DNA of 25,715 nt. Origin: JAQVEB01 sp028698105 (GTDB taxonomy: Bacteria; Bacteroidota; Bacteroidia; Bacteroidales; Dysgonomonadaceae). This document shows, one piece after another, positions 13,986 through 21,808 of this stretch (its first letter is position 1; each line of letters starts with the position of its first letter). The position numbers were made by a program, and so were the translations under genes. The notes under the pieces were generated by a model, which was not told the DNA's origin, searched no databases, and saw nothing but the letters and a program-made list of their open reading frames with translations. Where the stretch lies: positions 1 to 25,715 of the forward strand of contig CAXYYA010000045.1 in NCBI GenBank assembly GCA_964293155.1. Reading direction: 5' to 3'.

Positions 13986-14636
13986 TTATTTGTGTTTCTG
14001 CGCGTTTAACCGGTTGAACATAACCGCCAGGTGCGCATACATGGAGGTGTTTTGCAACACGATATTTTCCGGTACGCGAATTCTGAACGGAGTGAAATTC
14101 CATACGGCGCGAATGCCTCCGCTAACCATATAATCGGCGGTTTGCTGCGCGATCTCGGGCGGTACGGTGAGCACGCCTATATCAGCTTTAATTATCCTGT
14201 TTTTTTCTACGAAATCATCGGCATGGAAAACCGGGATACGATTGATCTCGGTGTTTACTACCGAGTCTTTTACATCGAAACCGGCAAGGATTTTCAATCC
14301 GAATTGTTCCAGCCCCGAGTCCGACAACAGCGCGGCGCCCAAGCTTCCCACCCCGAAAAGGATTGCCCGGTGCGTTGACCTGAATCCCAAAAAATCTTCC
14401 AGCACATCAATCAGGGAGTCCACATCGTAACCCACGCGGGTTTTCCCGCTAATATCAACATAAGAAAGGTCTTTTGCGATTTGGGTGGATGAAACATTGA
14501 TTTTTTTCGCTATTTGGGTGGACGAAACATGCGTTTCGCCTTTCTTTTTCAGCAATTTTACATAAGCCAGATACCACGGGAGCCTGCGAAGCGCGGGTTC
14601 CGGTACGTTCCAGTTATATGTAAAGGAGTTAGACAC
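13986..14636 (-). CDS. rex: Redox-sensing transcriptional repressor Rex
   Basis: NADH/NAD+-sensing repressor of fermentative and respiratory genes. The N-terminal winged helix contains VPEPALRRLPWYLAYVKLL (11-29) and VSSTQIAK...STQIAKDLSYV (37-60). The Rossmann domain starts with AILFGVGSLGAAL (91-103), and the C-terminus has VWNFTPFRIRVPE and the domain-swap helix. No ATG precedes the conserved region. The TTG at 14663 lies inside the predicted -7 box and cannot be translated from that promoter, so I chose the GTG at 14636 (216 aa, leader about 20 nt). The HTH carries an internal repeat: VSSTQIAK occurs twice 11 residues apart. Rex is a plausible regulator of lysine and butyrate fermentation genes in this organism, but no operator was identified. 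Confidence 0.93.
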   Translation of the reverse strand: MSNSFTYNWNVPEPALRRLPWYLAYVKLLKKKGETHVSSTQIAKKINVSSTQIAKDLSYVDISGKTRVGYDVDSLIDVLEDFLGFRSTHRAILFGVGSLGAALLSDSGLEQFGLKILAGFDVKDSVVNTEINRIPVFHADDFVEKNRIIKADIGVLTVPPEIAQQTADYMVSGGIRAVWNFTPFRIRVPENIVLQNTSMYAHLAVMFNRLNAQKHK

Positions 14637-14660
14637 GGGCAGTAACCAGTTAAAGATGTA

Positions 14661-14668
14661 CAAAGGTA
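14661..14668 (-). promoter_or_regulatory. Predicted -7 box of the rex transcription unit
   Basis: TACCTTTG on the minus strand is a perfect TAnnTTTG. The -33 element is weak. Transcription would begin near 14656, which excludes the TTG at 14663 as the rex start and supports the GTG at 14636. Confidence 0.6.
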
Positions 14669-14743
14669 TATTTTTTTATGGATTTTGAATGATTTATGGC
14701 GACATTTAAAGAAAAAAATCGCCAATTATCTTTCCAAATTGTG

Positions 14744-14751
14744 TATCTTTG
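14744..14751 (+). promoter_or_regulatory. Predicted -7 box of the sulfatase gene
   Basis: TATCTTTG is a perfect TAnnTTTG, about 50 nt before the sulfatase ATG and 75 nt from the divergent rex -7 box. No clear -33 TTTG is seen at 19-21 nt. Confidence 0.55.
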
Positions 14752-14803
14752 TCAGAATACCGAAGACAGCATATCAGATTAATCAATCAAAATAAAGATT
14801 CCA

Positions 14804-16375
14804 ATGCACTCTCACAGTTTAAAATTTTTGTATCCGCTCGCCGGTGTTACGGTTTTGTCGGCTTGCGGGAGCAGTAAAAAAATGGAGCAATCCAGGCCGC
14901 TGAACATCGTTTACATTATGACCGACGATCACACACGCCAAATGATGAGTTGTTACGGCAGTCCGCACATTCAAACACCGAACCTCGACCGGATAGCCAA
15001 TGGCGGCGTGCGTTTTACCAACGCGTTTGTTTGTAACTCCATATCAGGGCCAAGCCGCGCGGCGCTGCTCACCGGCAAGCACAGCCATAAGAACGGCAAA
15101 CTGGATAACCATACCTCGTTCGACGGAAATCAGCAAACAGTGCAGGAACTGCTCCAAAAAGCCGGGTATCAAACGGCTATGGTGGGAAAATGGCACCTGG
15201 AGAGCGACCCGCAGCATTTCGATTATTGGGAAATTCTTCCCGGGCAGGGATATTATTACAATCCCGATTTTATAACGCCCGAAGGTCGCAAACAGCACCA
15301 CGGATATGTAACCGATATCATCACCGATCTGAGCCTGGATTGGTTAGAGAACGGCCGCGACAAAGAGAAACCTTTCGTGCTTTTTCTGCATCACAAAGCC
15401 GCGCATCGCAACTGGATGCCCGATACGGCCGACCTGCGGTATTACGACAACAAAAAATTTGAACTTCCCGGTAATTTCTTCGATGATTATGCCGGACGCA
15501 TTGCTGCGCAGCAGCAGGAAATGAGCATTGCCAGCGATCACGATATGGACGTGGTGAACGATCTGAAAATGCTGCGCCCGGGCGTAAAAACACGCCTTTC
15601 GCAAGCTTACACAAACGGGGAGTATGCCCGGCTCGATTCGGCGCAAAAAAAGGTGTGGGATGCCTATTACCAGCCTCTTATCAATGATTTTTACGCTTCT
15701 AACCTGCAAGGAAATGAGCTTGCCGAATGGAAATACCAGCGTTACATGCACGATTATGCCGCCACAATTAAGTCGCTTGACGAAAACATCGGCCGTGTGT
15801 TGGATTACCTGGAGAAGAACAATATGATGGAAAATACCATCATCGTTTACAATTCCGATCAGGGATTTTATATGGGCGAGCACGGCTGGTTCGATAAACG
15901 ATTCATGTACGAAGAATCATTCAGCACACCGTTGATCATGCAGTTGCCCTCGCGCTTTAAACAGCACGGCGATATTCCGCAACTGGTGCAAAATATTGAT
16001 TTTGCGCCCACGATGCTCGCCGTGGCAGGTGCAGAAACTCCTTCGGACATACAGGGTGTATCGCTTCTGCCGCTGCTCGAAAACGAAAAAGCGCCCAAAG
16101 ACTGGCGCAAATCGCTGTATTACCATTATTACGAGTTTCCCGCGGAACACATGGTAAAAAGGCATTTCGGTGTGCGTACCGATCGCTACAAACTCATTCA
16201 CTTTTACAATGATATTGATGAATGGGAGCTTTTCGACCTGCAAACAGACCCGCATGAAATGAATAATCTTTACGGTAAAGCAGGCTACGAAAACGTTACC
16301 AAGGAACTGAAAACCGAACTCAAAAAATTGCAGGAGCAATACGATGACCCGATAAGAGAGCAGTTTCCGCTATAA
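14804..16375 (+). CDS. Ser-type sulfatase, lipoprotein
   Basis: A 523-aa S1-family sulfatase. The N-terminus is a lipoprotein signal (LSAC, lipid cysteine C21). DD41-42 starts the metal site, and the catalytic motif S81-G-P-S-R85 (in NSISGPSRAALLTGK) is of the Ser type, so formylglycine would be made by an anaerobic sulfatase-maturating enzyme (anSME), not encoded here. Downstream are GKWHLES, FVLFLHHKAAHRNW and the second metal block IIVYNSDQGFYMGEHGWFDKR, then the small C-terminal domain. Many relatives are annotated as mucin-desulfating or N-acetylglucosamine-6-sulfatases; the substrate here is not proven. No acidic SLE surface-export signal follows the cysteine (GSSKK), so it may face the periplasm. 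The glycosylase-like gene follows 10 nt after its stop. Confidence 0.93.
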   Translation: MHSHSLKFLYPLAGVTVLSACGSSKKMEQSRPLNIVYIMTDDHTRQMMSCYGSPHIQTPNLDRIANGGVRFTNAFVCNSISGPSRAALLTGKHSHKNGKLDNHTSFDGNQQTVQELLQKAGYQTAMVGKWHLESDPQHFDYWEILPGQGYYYNPDFITPEGRKQHHGYVTDIITDLSLDWLENGRDKEKPFVLFLHHKAAHRNWMPDTADLRYYDNKKFELPGNFFDDYAGRIAAQQQEMSIASDHDMDVVNDLKMLRPGVKTRLSQAYTNGEYARLDSAQKKVWDAYYQPLINDFYASNLQGNELAEWKYQRYMHDYAATIKSLDENIGRVLDYLEKNNMMENTIIVYNSDQGFYMGEHGWFDKRFMYEESFSTPLIMQLPSRFKQHGDIPQLVQNIDFAPTMLAVAGAETPSDIQGVSLLPLLENEKAPKDWRKSLYYHYYEFPAEHMVKRHFGVRTDRYKLIHFYNDIDEWELFDLQTDPHEMNNLYGKAGYENVTKELKTELKKLQEQYDDPIREQFPL

Positions 16376-16385
16376 GACAACGGTT

Positions 16386-16976
16386 ATGGAGGAACTCAAG
16401 AAAGAACGACATCCCTTAAAGCCGTTTCTGCCCGAAAAAGCAACCATACTCCTGCTCGGCAGTTTTCCTCCGCCGCGGGCGAAATGGAAGATGGATTTTT
16501 ACTACCCGAATTTCCAAAACGATATGTGGCGGATTTTCGGGCTTGCCTTTTTCGGGGACAAAGATTATTTCCTGACGGAAAATAAAAAAACGTTCGATAA
16601 GGAACGCATCATTGATTTTCTGACCGAAAAAGGCATCGCCGTTTACGACACGGCCCAAGAGGTGATCCGCCACAAGGGCAATGCTTCGGACAATTTTCTG
16701 GAAATAGTGACGCCGTTTGACCTTCAAGCTACGCTTGAAAAAATACCGCAGTGCCGCTCGCTGGTTACAACGGGCGAAAAAGCGACCGAAATGCTTCGGT
16801 CGCTTTTGCCAAACGGAATAAAAAAACCTTTGATCGGAAGTTTTGAAAACGTTCCTTTTAACGGAAAAACCTACCGGTTTTACAGAATGCCTTCCTCGTC
16901 GAGGGCTTACCCGAAACCGCTACCCGAAAAAGCTGCCGTTTACGGAAAACTTTTCAGGGAAACAGGGCTGCTCTAA
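16386..16976 (+). CDS. Uracil-DNA glycosylase superfamily protein
   Basis: A 196-aa protein of the uracil-DNA glycosylase fold, in the Bacteroidota branch related to mismatch-specific glycosylases. The motif-1 region is LLGSFPPPRAKWKMDFYYPN (23-42) followed by NDMWRIFG, and the motif-2 region near the C-terminus is MPSSSRAYPKP (168-178), in place of the usual HPSP-type loop. It presumably excises damaged or deaminated bases, but the base specificity is unknown. It is translated 10 nt after the sulfatase, an odd pairing likely due to operon read-through. Its TAA overlaps by 3 nt the TAG of the convergent ABM gene, so the two transcripts meet with no terminator between them. Confidence 0.8.
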   Translation: MEELKKERHPLKPFLPEKATILLLGSFPPPRAKWKMDFYYPNFQNDMWRIFGLAFFGDKDYFLTENKKTFDKERIIDFLTEKGIAVYDTAQEVIRHKGNASDNFLEIVTPFDLQATLEKIPQCRSLVTTGEKATEMLRSLLPNGIKKPLIGSFENVPFNGKTYRFYRMPSSSRAYPKPLPEKAAVYGKLFRETGLL

Positions 16977-17416
16977 ACTTCGTTATCGAACTCTCCTTCG
17001 CCATCGTCGCCCGAATCCTGATTCAACGGATACATGGTGATTATTTTACTGTCTTTAATGTATTTGGGCAGTTTTTGTTTCACAATGTCCTTGAAATACG
17101 GCGAGTTGTTGTGTTTGTTCAACGCATCTTTATTCTCGTAACTCTCATAAATGAAAACTTTGTTGGGCGCATCGTCGCTCATCAGAAGGTCATAAGCGAT
17201 GCAACCTTCTTCGTTTTCAAGTACCTGCATTTGCATCTCGCTCAGTAAGTCGAGTGCCGTGTCCATATCCTTTTCATCGAAAGTAAACTCCACAAAAAGG
17301 GTAACTCCTTCTTCATCCTGACCGGAGAGTTGCGCTTTTGTAGTGGAAATGTTCGCCAATGTCATTGCGAACACAAGTAGAACCATGCTTAAGAATCGCT
17401 GTTTCATAAAATTCAA
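16973..17416 (-). CDS. Exported ABM-domain (quinol monooxygenase-like) protein
   Basis: A 147-aa protein with a signal peptide (MNFMKQRFLSMVLLVFAMTLANISTTKA) and one antibiotic-biosynthesis-monooxygenase-like ferredoxin fold: VTLFVEFTFDEKD, NEEGCIAYDLLMSDDAPNKVFIYESYENKDALNKHNNSPYFKDI. The fold normally forms dimers. Small cytosolic members act on quinones or heme, and export is unusual. The C-terminal tail is acidic (DSGDDGEGEFDNE). Start could be M1 or M4. It lies 9 nt downstream of the DUF3108 gene and ends convergent with the glycosylase-like gene. Catalytic activity is uncertain. Confidence 0.75.
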   Translation of the reverse strand: MNFMKQRFLSMVLLVFAMTLANISTTKAQLSGQDEEGVTLFVEFTFDEKDMDTALDLLSEMQMQVLENEEGCIAYDLLMSDDAPNKVFIYESYENKDALNKHNNSPYFKDIVKQKLPKYIKDSKIITMYPLNQDSGDDGEGEFDNEV

Positions 17417-17425
17417 ATTAAGAAA

Positions 17426-18235
17426 TTAATCTATCGGATGTCTGATTCCTTCGTAGTCTTTAAGTACGACGCGCATTGAGCCCATTTTCAGACCGATCTC
17501 TATCACCAGCGGCAGCCGGTTGAGGTCGTTGGTGAGCGCTACGCTCATGGCTTCTTCCTGATCGGCAAAAGCTTTGTCAATGATCATGAGCGATAATTGA
17601 ACGGCGTCGTATGTTTTTCCGTTGTTCACTTTCACCTTTTTCGTTCCCATGTAGCGGATGTACATGTTTACGATGGTTTTGCCCGATAAAAACTGAATGG
17701 GCGTGTTATCGCCGGGTTTCATGTTTGAAAAATCGAGGTTTCGGGCGTAATTGATAACCGAGACGTAATCGTAAGAACATTTATTGGTGGTAACAACTTC
17801 ATCGAATGAGAGTTTGCCTTTCCAATAACGGATGGCGCGCACGTTAACCGTTCCGTTGTTATATGAATAAGACTGTTTCTCGGTTGCGTAATCGCTTCCT
17901 TCAAACGTTTCTTTGGTGAAAAGAAGCGGAACCATATCGGTATCAACATAGCCGGTAAGGGTGTCGTTCACCGTGTACATGTTTCCCACAACTCCCGAAG
18001 TATTGGCGAGCAACCTTGTCTTGAAAGCGCTTTTTCCGGCTAAATTGGTGCTGGTGGTGGTTAGCGTTCCTCTGCCGGCTTTGGCATTGATAATGCCGTA
18101 TTTGTAATAAAGGTCGTAGGTGATTTTTTCTCCGCTTTTGAAAGCGGTATTTGTGACCCTGCACTGTGCCTGCGCGTATTGCGAAGCAAAGACCAGTAAG
18201 GCAATGATAAATGATAATCGTATTATTTTGTTCAT
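17426..18235 (-). CDS. DUF3108 domain-containing exported protein
   Basis: A 269-aa protein with signal peptide MNKIIRLSFIIALLVFASQYAQA, then a beta-rich domain of the DUF3108 type starting FKSGEKITYDLYYKYGIINAKAGRGTL and ending LPLVIEIGLKMGSMRVVLKDYEGIRHP. Members are predicted periplasmic beta-sheet proteins of unknown function, possibly lipid-binding or envelope-related. The residue after the signal stretch is Q-C, but there is no proper lipobox. It is 20 nt downstream of the Ig-like lipoprotein gene and 9 nt upstream of the ABM gene, so the three are probably one envelope-related operon. Confidence 0.8.
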   Translation of the reverse strand: MNKIIRLSFIIALLVFASQYAQAQCRVTNTAFKSGEKITYDLYYKYGIINAKAGRGTLTTTSTNLAGKSAFKTRLLANTSGVVGNMYTVNDTLTGYVDTDMVPLLFTKETFEGSDYATEKQSYSYNNGTVNVRAIRYWKGKLSFDEVVTTNKCSYDYVSVINYARNLDFSNMKPGDNTPIQFLSGKTIVNMYIRYMGTKKVKVNNGKTYDAVQLSLMIIDKAFADQEEAMSVALTNDLNRLPLVIEIGLKMGSMRVVLKDYEGIRHPID

Positions 18236-18255
18236 AGTTCTTTTTATTGCAGCGA

Positions 18256-20226
18256 TCAGCGTTGTAAAAACGGATTATTTCCCATTGAGGGATTTGCGTT
18301 CATCCCGGATGCGTTTCGCTGTCCGGCTGCATTTCGCTGATTTTGGTTGTTTTGTTGTCGTTCTTCGTTTAAGCTTCTTCGTTTCTTTTCCTGTGGCTTA
18401 TTTTTAGTGATCTCCAACGGTTTCTGTTTCGGTACGGGCGTTTCAAGCACGTTCCACGATTCCTGATGGTTGGAGAACGCCCGGATTTCATACGTTCTCG
18501 GGTAATAATAAACTATTTCAGGTTGCCTGTCCTTTTCGTAATTTCCGGTTGTCCATTTGCCATCGCCGTTTTCATCAATGAAAAGCCGGGCATATATTGT
18601 ACCGGGGCGCAGGTCCTGAAATTTTGCCACATTGTCTTTGACCAAAGTTTTTCGGAAAGGTTTATCCGATTTATCCAGCAACTCCACGTACACATCTTTG
18701 CCGGGCGGCAACCCCGACATGTCTATCGAGAGGTTACCGTACTCTTCGAGGGATTTCACGGTAAAAGGCTGATCTATGCCGTTGTTCCACAAACCGTAAT
18801 AACTGGTGAATGCCGCCGAATCCATCTCAAACCGGTATTTTCCGCCGGGTTCCCAGCGCGGCGGCAGAAGCACGTACTTGCGCACGTTGAGGCTGTCTTT
18901 CACCAAGCGATACGGCACCGGCGTTTGAATGGAATCCACCACCCGGAAAAGCTTTACGTGGGTAGAGTCGAAACGCGTTATGGGCTCTTCAAATTCAATA
19001 CGGATGGGTTCGTAAATCTCTTGCTTGCTTTGGATGTTGGTGTTGACACCCATAAATTTCACGTTTTCCTTTTCTCCGTCCTTATCTGAAGACTTTTTTT
19101 GCTGTCTGGGCTGTCTGAAAACAAAGTTCAGCGAATCCGTGTCAATAAAATTGTGGTTCAACGAATCGGTTCGCACATAATTCACCAGTATTAGCAGCGA
19201 ATCTTTTTTATAAACGGTGGAATCGGTTATCCACAGCGTGATGCTGTCATTGCTGGGGTTACTTTCTTTCACGAACCATTTGTTGTCTGTTCGGTCGGGA
19301 GATAATAAACGGAAAGTTGGCGGCGAAGTGGGCGCCGCAAAAAAGAACGATAGTTTATGTTGTTGCGGACGTTCGTGCTTTTGCAGATATTGGCGCTGGA
19401 AATCGCTCAAAAACGAGCGCAACAGCAAGTCGTCAGGCAGAAAACGGGTGTAATGAATGGTTTTCACGGTATCTATTTTCGTGCTGTCGGTTTTGCTGAA
19501 AACCGTGTCGTTTCGCACGGCCTGCATGGTGGAAGGTACAATTACGGAATCTATAAAAGCGACAGCTTCTTGCGGGTTATCGTATTTGTAATCGCGGTTA
19601 AGATCGCCTAAGGCGAAGATCTTATATTTTCCGGGCGCCATGCCCCGGATGGTGAAATTTCCGCGCGAATCGGTGCGCCCGATGCGGTCGAATCGTGTGC
19701 GGGTGAATGCCGTATCGTTCAGATTTGAATGGAGTCCGACATAGATTCCGGTAACGGGTTCCAGATTTTCGGCTTCGAGCACTTTCCCCGAAACCGCCAT
19801 GGTGTCGAGCTTGTCGCCCGTGGAAAACGAATACGAAAAATTCTCTATCGGGTTGGCTTCGTTGTTATCCACAATAGCATCGGTGAAATCTATGGTGTAA
19901 GTAGTATTGGGAAGCAACTCATCTTTCAATTCCACAACGACTTTTTTCCCAACCGATTTAATGACCGGAAAATTTTGCTGTGGAGGCGTAATGATCACTT
20001 TCTCCATCGGCTTCTCAATTTTCACATTTTCGTCGAAAAGTATTTCAACAGTTGGTTTTTGTACGTTCAGCGAGTTAAAAGATGGCGTAGCCGATTTCAC
20101 TACCGGCGGCTCCTCATCGTAACGTCCGCCGGTGGGCGATGCCATGTTGGCGCATGAGTACAAGGTGCTGATCGTTAATAATATCAGGAATAAGATAGAA
20201 AAAAATGAGAGTAGTTTGTTTATCAT
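18256..20226 (-). CDS. Ig-like domain lipoprotein
   Basis: A 656-aa lipoprotein. From ATG 20226 the signal ends in LYSC (C25). A bacterial Ig-like (Big_5/SbsA) domain follows at about 40-130: PPVVKSATPSFNSLNVQKPTVEILFDENV to TYTIDFTDAIVDNN. Next comes a carboxypeptidase-regulatory-like beta sandwich (VSGKVLEAENLEPVTGIYVGL, RTDSRGNFTIRGMAPGKYKIFALGDLN). The middle has more beta sheet, and a final beta domain reads DENGDGKWTTGNYEKDRQPE. The tail is Asn/Gln-rich (from RSLNEERQQNNQ). The frame extends to 20280, but a -7 box lies between, so 20226 is the start. Homologues are widespread in Bacteroidales as single copies. The function is unknown; a structural or assembly role in the envelope is a guess. 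Confidence 0.85.
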   Translation of the reverse strand: MINKLLSFFSILFLILLTISTLYSCANMASPTGGRYDEEPPVVKSATPSFNSLNVQKPTVEILFDENVKIEKPMEKVIITPPQQNFPVIKSVGKKVVVELKDELLPNTTYTIDFTDAIVDNNEANPIENFSYSFSTGDKLDTMAVSGKVLEAENLEPVTGIYVGLHSNLNDTAFTRTRFDRIGRTDSRGNFTIRGMAPGKYKIFALGDLNRDYKYDNPQEAVAFIDSVIVPSTMQAVRNDTVFSKTDSTKIDTVKTIHYTRFLPDDLLLRSFLSDFQRQYLQKHERPQQHKLSFFFAAPTSPPTFRLLSPDRTDNKWFVKESNPSNDSITLWITDSTVYKKDSLLILVNYVRTDSLNHNFIDTDSLNFVFRQPRQQKKSSDKDGEKENVKFMGVNTNIQSKQEIYEPIRIEFEEPITRFDSTHVKLFRVVDSIQTPVPYRLVKDSLNVRKYVLLPPRWEPGGKYRFEMDSAAFTSYYGLWNNGIDQPFTVKSLEEYGNLSIDMSGLPPGKDVYVELLDKSDKPFRKTLVKDNVAKFQDLRPGTIYARLFIDENGDGKWTTGNYEKDRQPEIVYYYPRTYEIRAFSNHQESWNVLETPVPKQKPLEITKNKPQEKKRRSLNEERQQNNQNQRNAAGQRNASGMNANPSMGNNPFLQR

Positions 20227-20269
20227 TCTTTTTTGTTCGACACCGCAAAAGTGCGGACAGTTGCGACCA

Positions 20270-20277
20270 CAAAAATA
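20270..20277 (-). promoter_or_regulatory. Predicted -7 box of the Ig-like/DUF3108/ABM operon
   Basis: TATTTTTG on the minus strand fits TAnnTTTG, giving a start near 20263 and a leader of about 37 nt. No clear -33. Its position excludes the upstream in-frame ATG at 20280. Confidence 0.55.
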
Positions 20278-20347
20278 CAATGTTTTACAGAGTTTTAATC
20301 ACGTTGAGTATGAAAAATAGTGAAAAATAGATATTTCACCCCGGGTG

Positions 20348-20366
20348 ATGCGGTTTTCAACCGCAT
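20348..20366. terminator. Hairpin at the 3' end of the DUF2851 gene
   Basis: ATGCGGTT and AACCGCAT form a perfect 8-bp stem with a 3-nt loop, directly abutting the DUF2851 stop codon. A smaller CACC/GGTG dyad (20337-20347) follows in the direction of transcription. No U-run follows, so it may be a repeat or mRNA-stabilising hairpin rather than a true intrinsic terminator. Confidence 0.45.
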
Positions 20367-21658
20367 TATCTCCGGTTGGAAACGGTTGCAGCCAAGATAG
20401 TGTGCCCAACGCGACAATACAAGCATTTGCGTTTGTTGCAGTATTCTTTTTTCAGTTGAATGAGCGCCTGAGTATCGAAAGCGTGTTGCACTTCCACGCC
20501 GACAGCGCGGAAATCGAGCACGATGCTGTTCCGTTCCGGTTTCACCGACTCCAGAATGTGGATAGCTCTGTCGGCATATTTTTCGATGCTGTTTTTCTTG
20601 CCGTAGGCAAAGAGGATGGGAGCGACCGTGTTAATGAGAATGGTGTCCAGCGCCGTATCGCCTAAATATTTCGAGACTTTTTTCGATTCTTTTCCGAAGG
20701 AATAATGCGTTTGCCAATATTCCGAAGCGTTTACGTGAAAAAGCAACCGGATTTGTTTGTAATCTTCTTTTTCGAGAATAGCCGAGAACAGCCGGCCTGA
20801 ATGTTGAATGAGCGCGGCAAACTCGGCAATGCGTACCTGGGGAAAACCCTGAGGCCGCGTGCGCAGCGACTTGAACAAAATATTTGCGAGCGGCTTGAGC
20901 ATGAATTTCTTTTTCAGAAATTCGTATTCTTTTTGCAGTTGAAAATAATAATCGTCCGATGTTTTATCGTCTTCCAGCATTCCGGCTTGTCCGAAGAGGA
21001 GAGCTTCCACCTGAAACAGGTTATCGGCGTGTTTGCTGATATAGCTGAAAGGCAGACTCAACGCCAGTCGCTCAAACTCATCGGAATTCAACCCGAACCC
21101 AAAGTTGCGCGCCAGAAGCACGTAAAACGCATCGTCCCATGAGTTGTTAAATCGCGCCAAATGCGCGAAAATGTCTTGCGTCTTGCGTTCCAGGCGCTCA
21201 ACAGCAAGCACATTCATCCACGAACGTAATAATCCCTTCGGGATATCTTTCAGATGGGAACGGCACGGCACGGAAGCATCGCTGAAAAGCAGGTAATCTG
21301 CATTTTGCTGTATTTTATCGGGTACGGCAACGATCAGTTGCGGGACTTTTTGTCTTTTTTCGTTGTAAATTTCAGCTTTCGCTGTTTCCACAACGTGAAG
21401 GATCACGGAATTATATGCTTTGTCTTTGTGGTGCCCATGCCTGTTCCATTCATCGCTTACACGGTGAATTTCCACGTTTCCCGCCCACATTTTGTCGCCG
21501 ATTTTTATCTTGGCATTAAAGAAATCGGGCCCGGCATCGGTATTGGAAATTCCGGGATCAATTACTTCAACCGGTTGTCCGTCGGTTGTTTGCAGGTTCT
21601 CGTTGGCAAACAGCCTGAATTTCCAGATATAATGCAACAATTCTTCACGGTGTGTCAT
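20366..21658 (-). CDS. DUF2851 family protein
   Basis: A 430-aa cytosolic protein of the DUF2851 family, conserved in Bacteroidota and of unknown function. The N-terminal block reads HREELLHYIWKFRLF, then DAGPDFFNAKIKIGDKMWAGNVEIHRVSDEW, which has a pattern of conserved acidic residues and E-x-H reminiscent of nuclease-like folds (inference). The middle is helical. Near the C-terminus is YCNKRKCLYCRVGH, a C-x4-C-x2-C-x3-H cluster that could bind a metal or iron-sulfur centre. It has its own well-formed promoter at 21702-21732 and is divergent from the cysteine desulfidase gene. The stop lies at the foot of a hairpin. Confidence 0.88.
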   Translation of the reverse strand: MTHREELLHYIWKFRLFANENLQTTDGQPVEVIDPGISNTDAGPDFFNAKIKIGDKMWAGNVEIHRVSDEWNRHGHHKDKAYNSVILHVVETAKAEIYNEKRQKVPQLIVAVPDKIQQNADYLLFSDASVPCRSHLKDIPKGLLRSWMNVLAVERLERKTQDIFAHLARFNNSWDDAFYVLLARNFGFGLNSDEFERLALSLPFSYISKHADNLFQVEALLFGQAGMLEDDKTSDDYYFQLQKEYEFLKKKFMLKPLANILFKSLRTRPQGFPQVRIAEFAALIQHSGRLFSAILEKEDYKQIRLLFHVNASEYWQTHYSFGKESKKVSKYLGDTALDTILINTVAPILFAYGKKNSIEKYADRAIHILESVKPERNSIVLDFRAVGVEVQHAFDTQALIQLKKEYCNKRKCLYCRVGHTILAATVSNRR

Positions 21659-21701
21659 TTTCAGTAGGTTTTAAAGAATTATCCAATGAATTTATCAACT
21701 T

Positions 21702-21732
21702 CAAAAATAGAATTATTTTGCGGTATTTCAAA
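21702..21732 (-). promoter_or_regulatory. Predicted Bacteroidota promoter of the DUF2851 gene
   Basis: On the minus strand, TTTG (21732-21729) and TATTTTTG (21709-21702) are both perfect and 19 nt apart, the best promoter in the window. Transcription would start near 21695, about 37 nt before the ATG. Confidence 0.75.
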
Positions 21733-21771
21733 AAGATAAGTTGGTTTTATGGTGCGAATTGCTATTTTTTG

Positions 21772-21779
21772 TACATTTG
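21772..21779 (+). promoter_or_regulatory. Predicted -7 box of the cysteine desulfidase/MATE operon
   Basis: TACATTTG is a perfect TAnnTTTG. Start near 21786, which places the earlier in-frame start at 21749 outside the transcript and supports ATG 21809. The -33 element is weak. Confidence 0.6.
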
Positions 21780-21808
21780 CGACACTTGTTTATCCTTTAC
21801 ATACTGTT

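Noticed and set aside
13972..14103. Longer N-terminus for the FAH-family protein
   Set aside because: The extra 44 codons overlap the 3' end of rex in another frame, and the family's conserved start is the methionine at 13971.
14669..14743. Rex operator between the divergent rex and sulfatase promoters
   Set aside because: No TTGTGAA...TTCACAA-type dyad is visible in this stretch.
18466..19089. A 207-codon plus-strand frame inside the Ig-like lipoprotein gene
   Set aside because: It is a shadow of the coding frame of the lipoprotein, without domain, promoter or spacing support.
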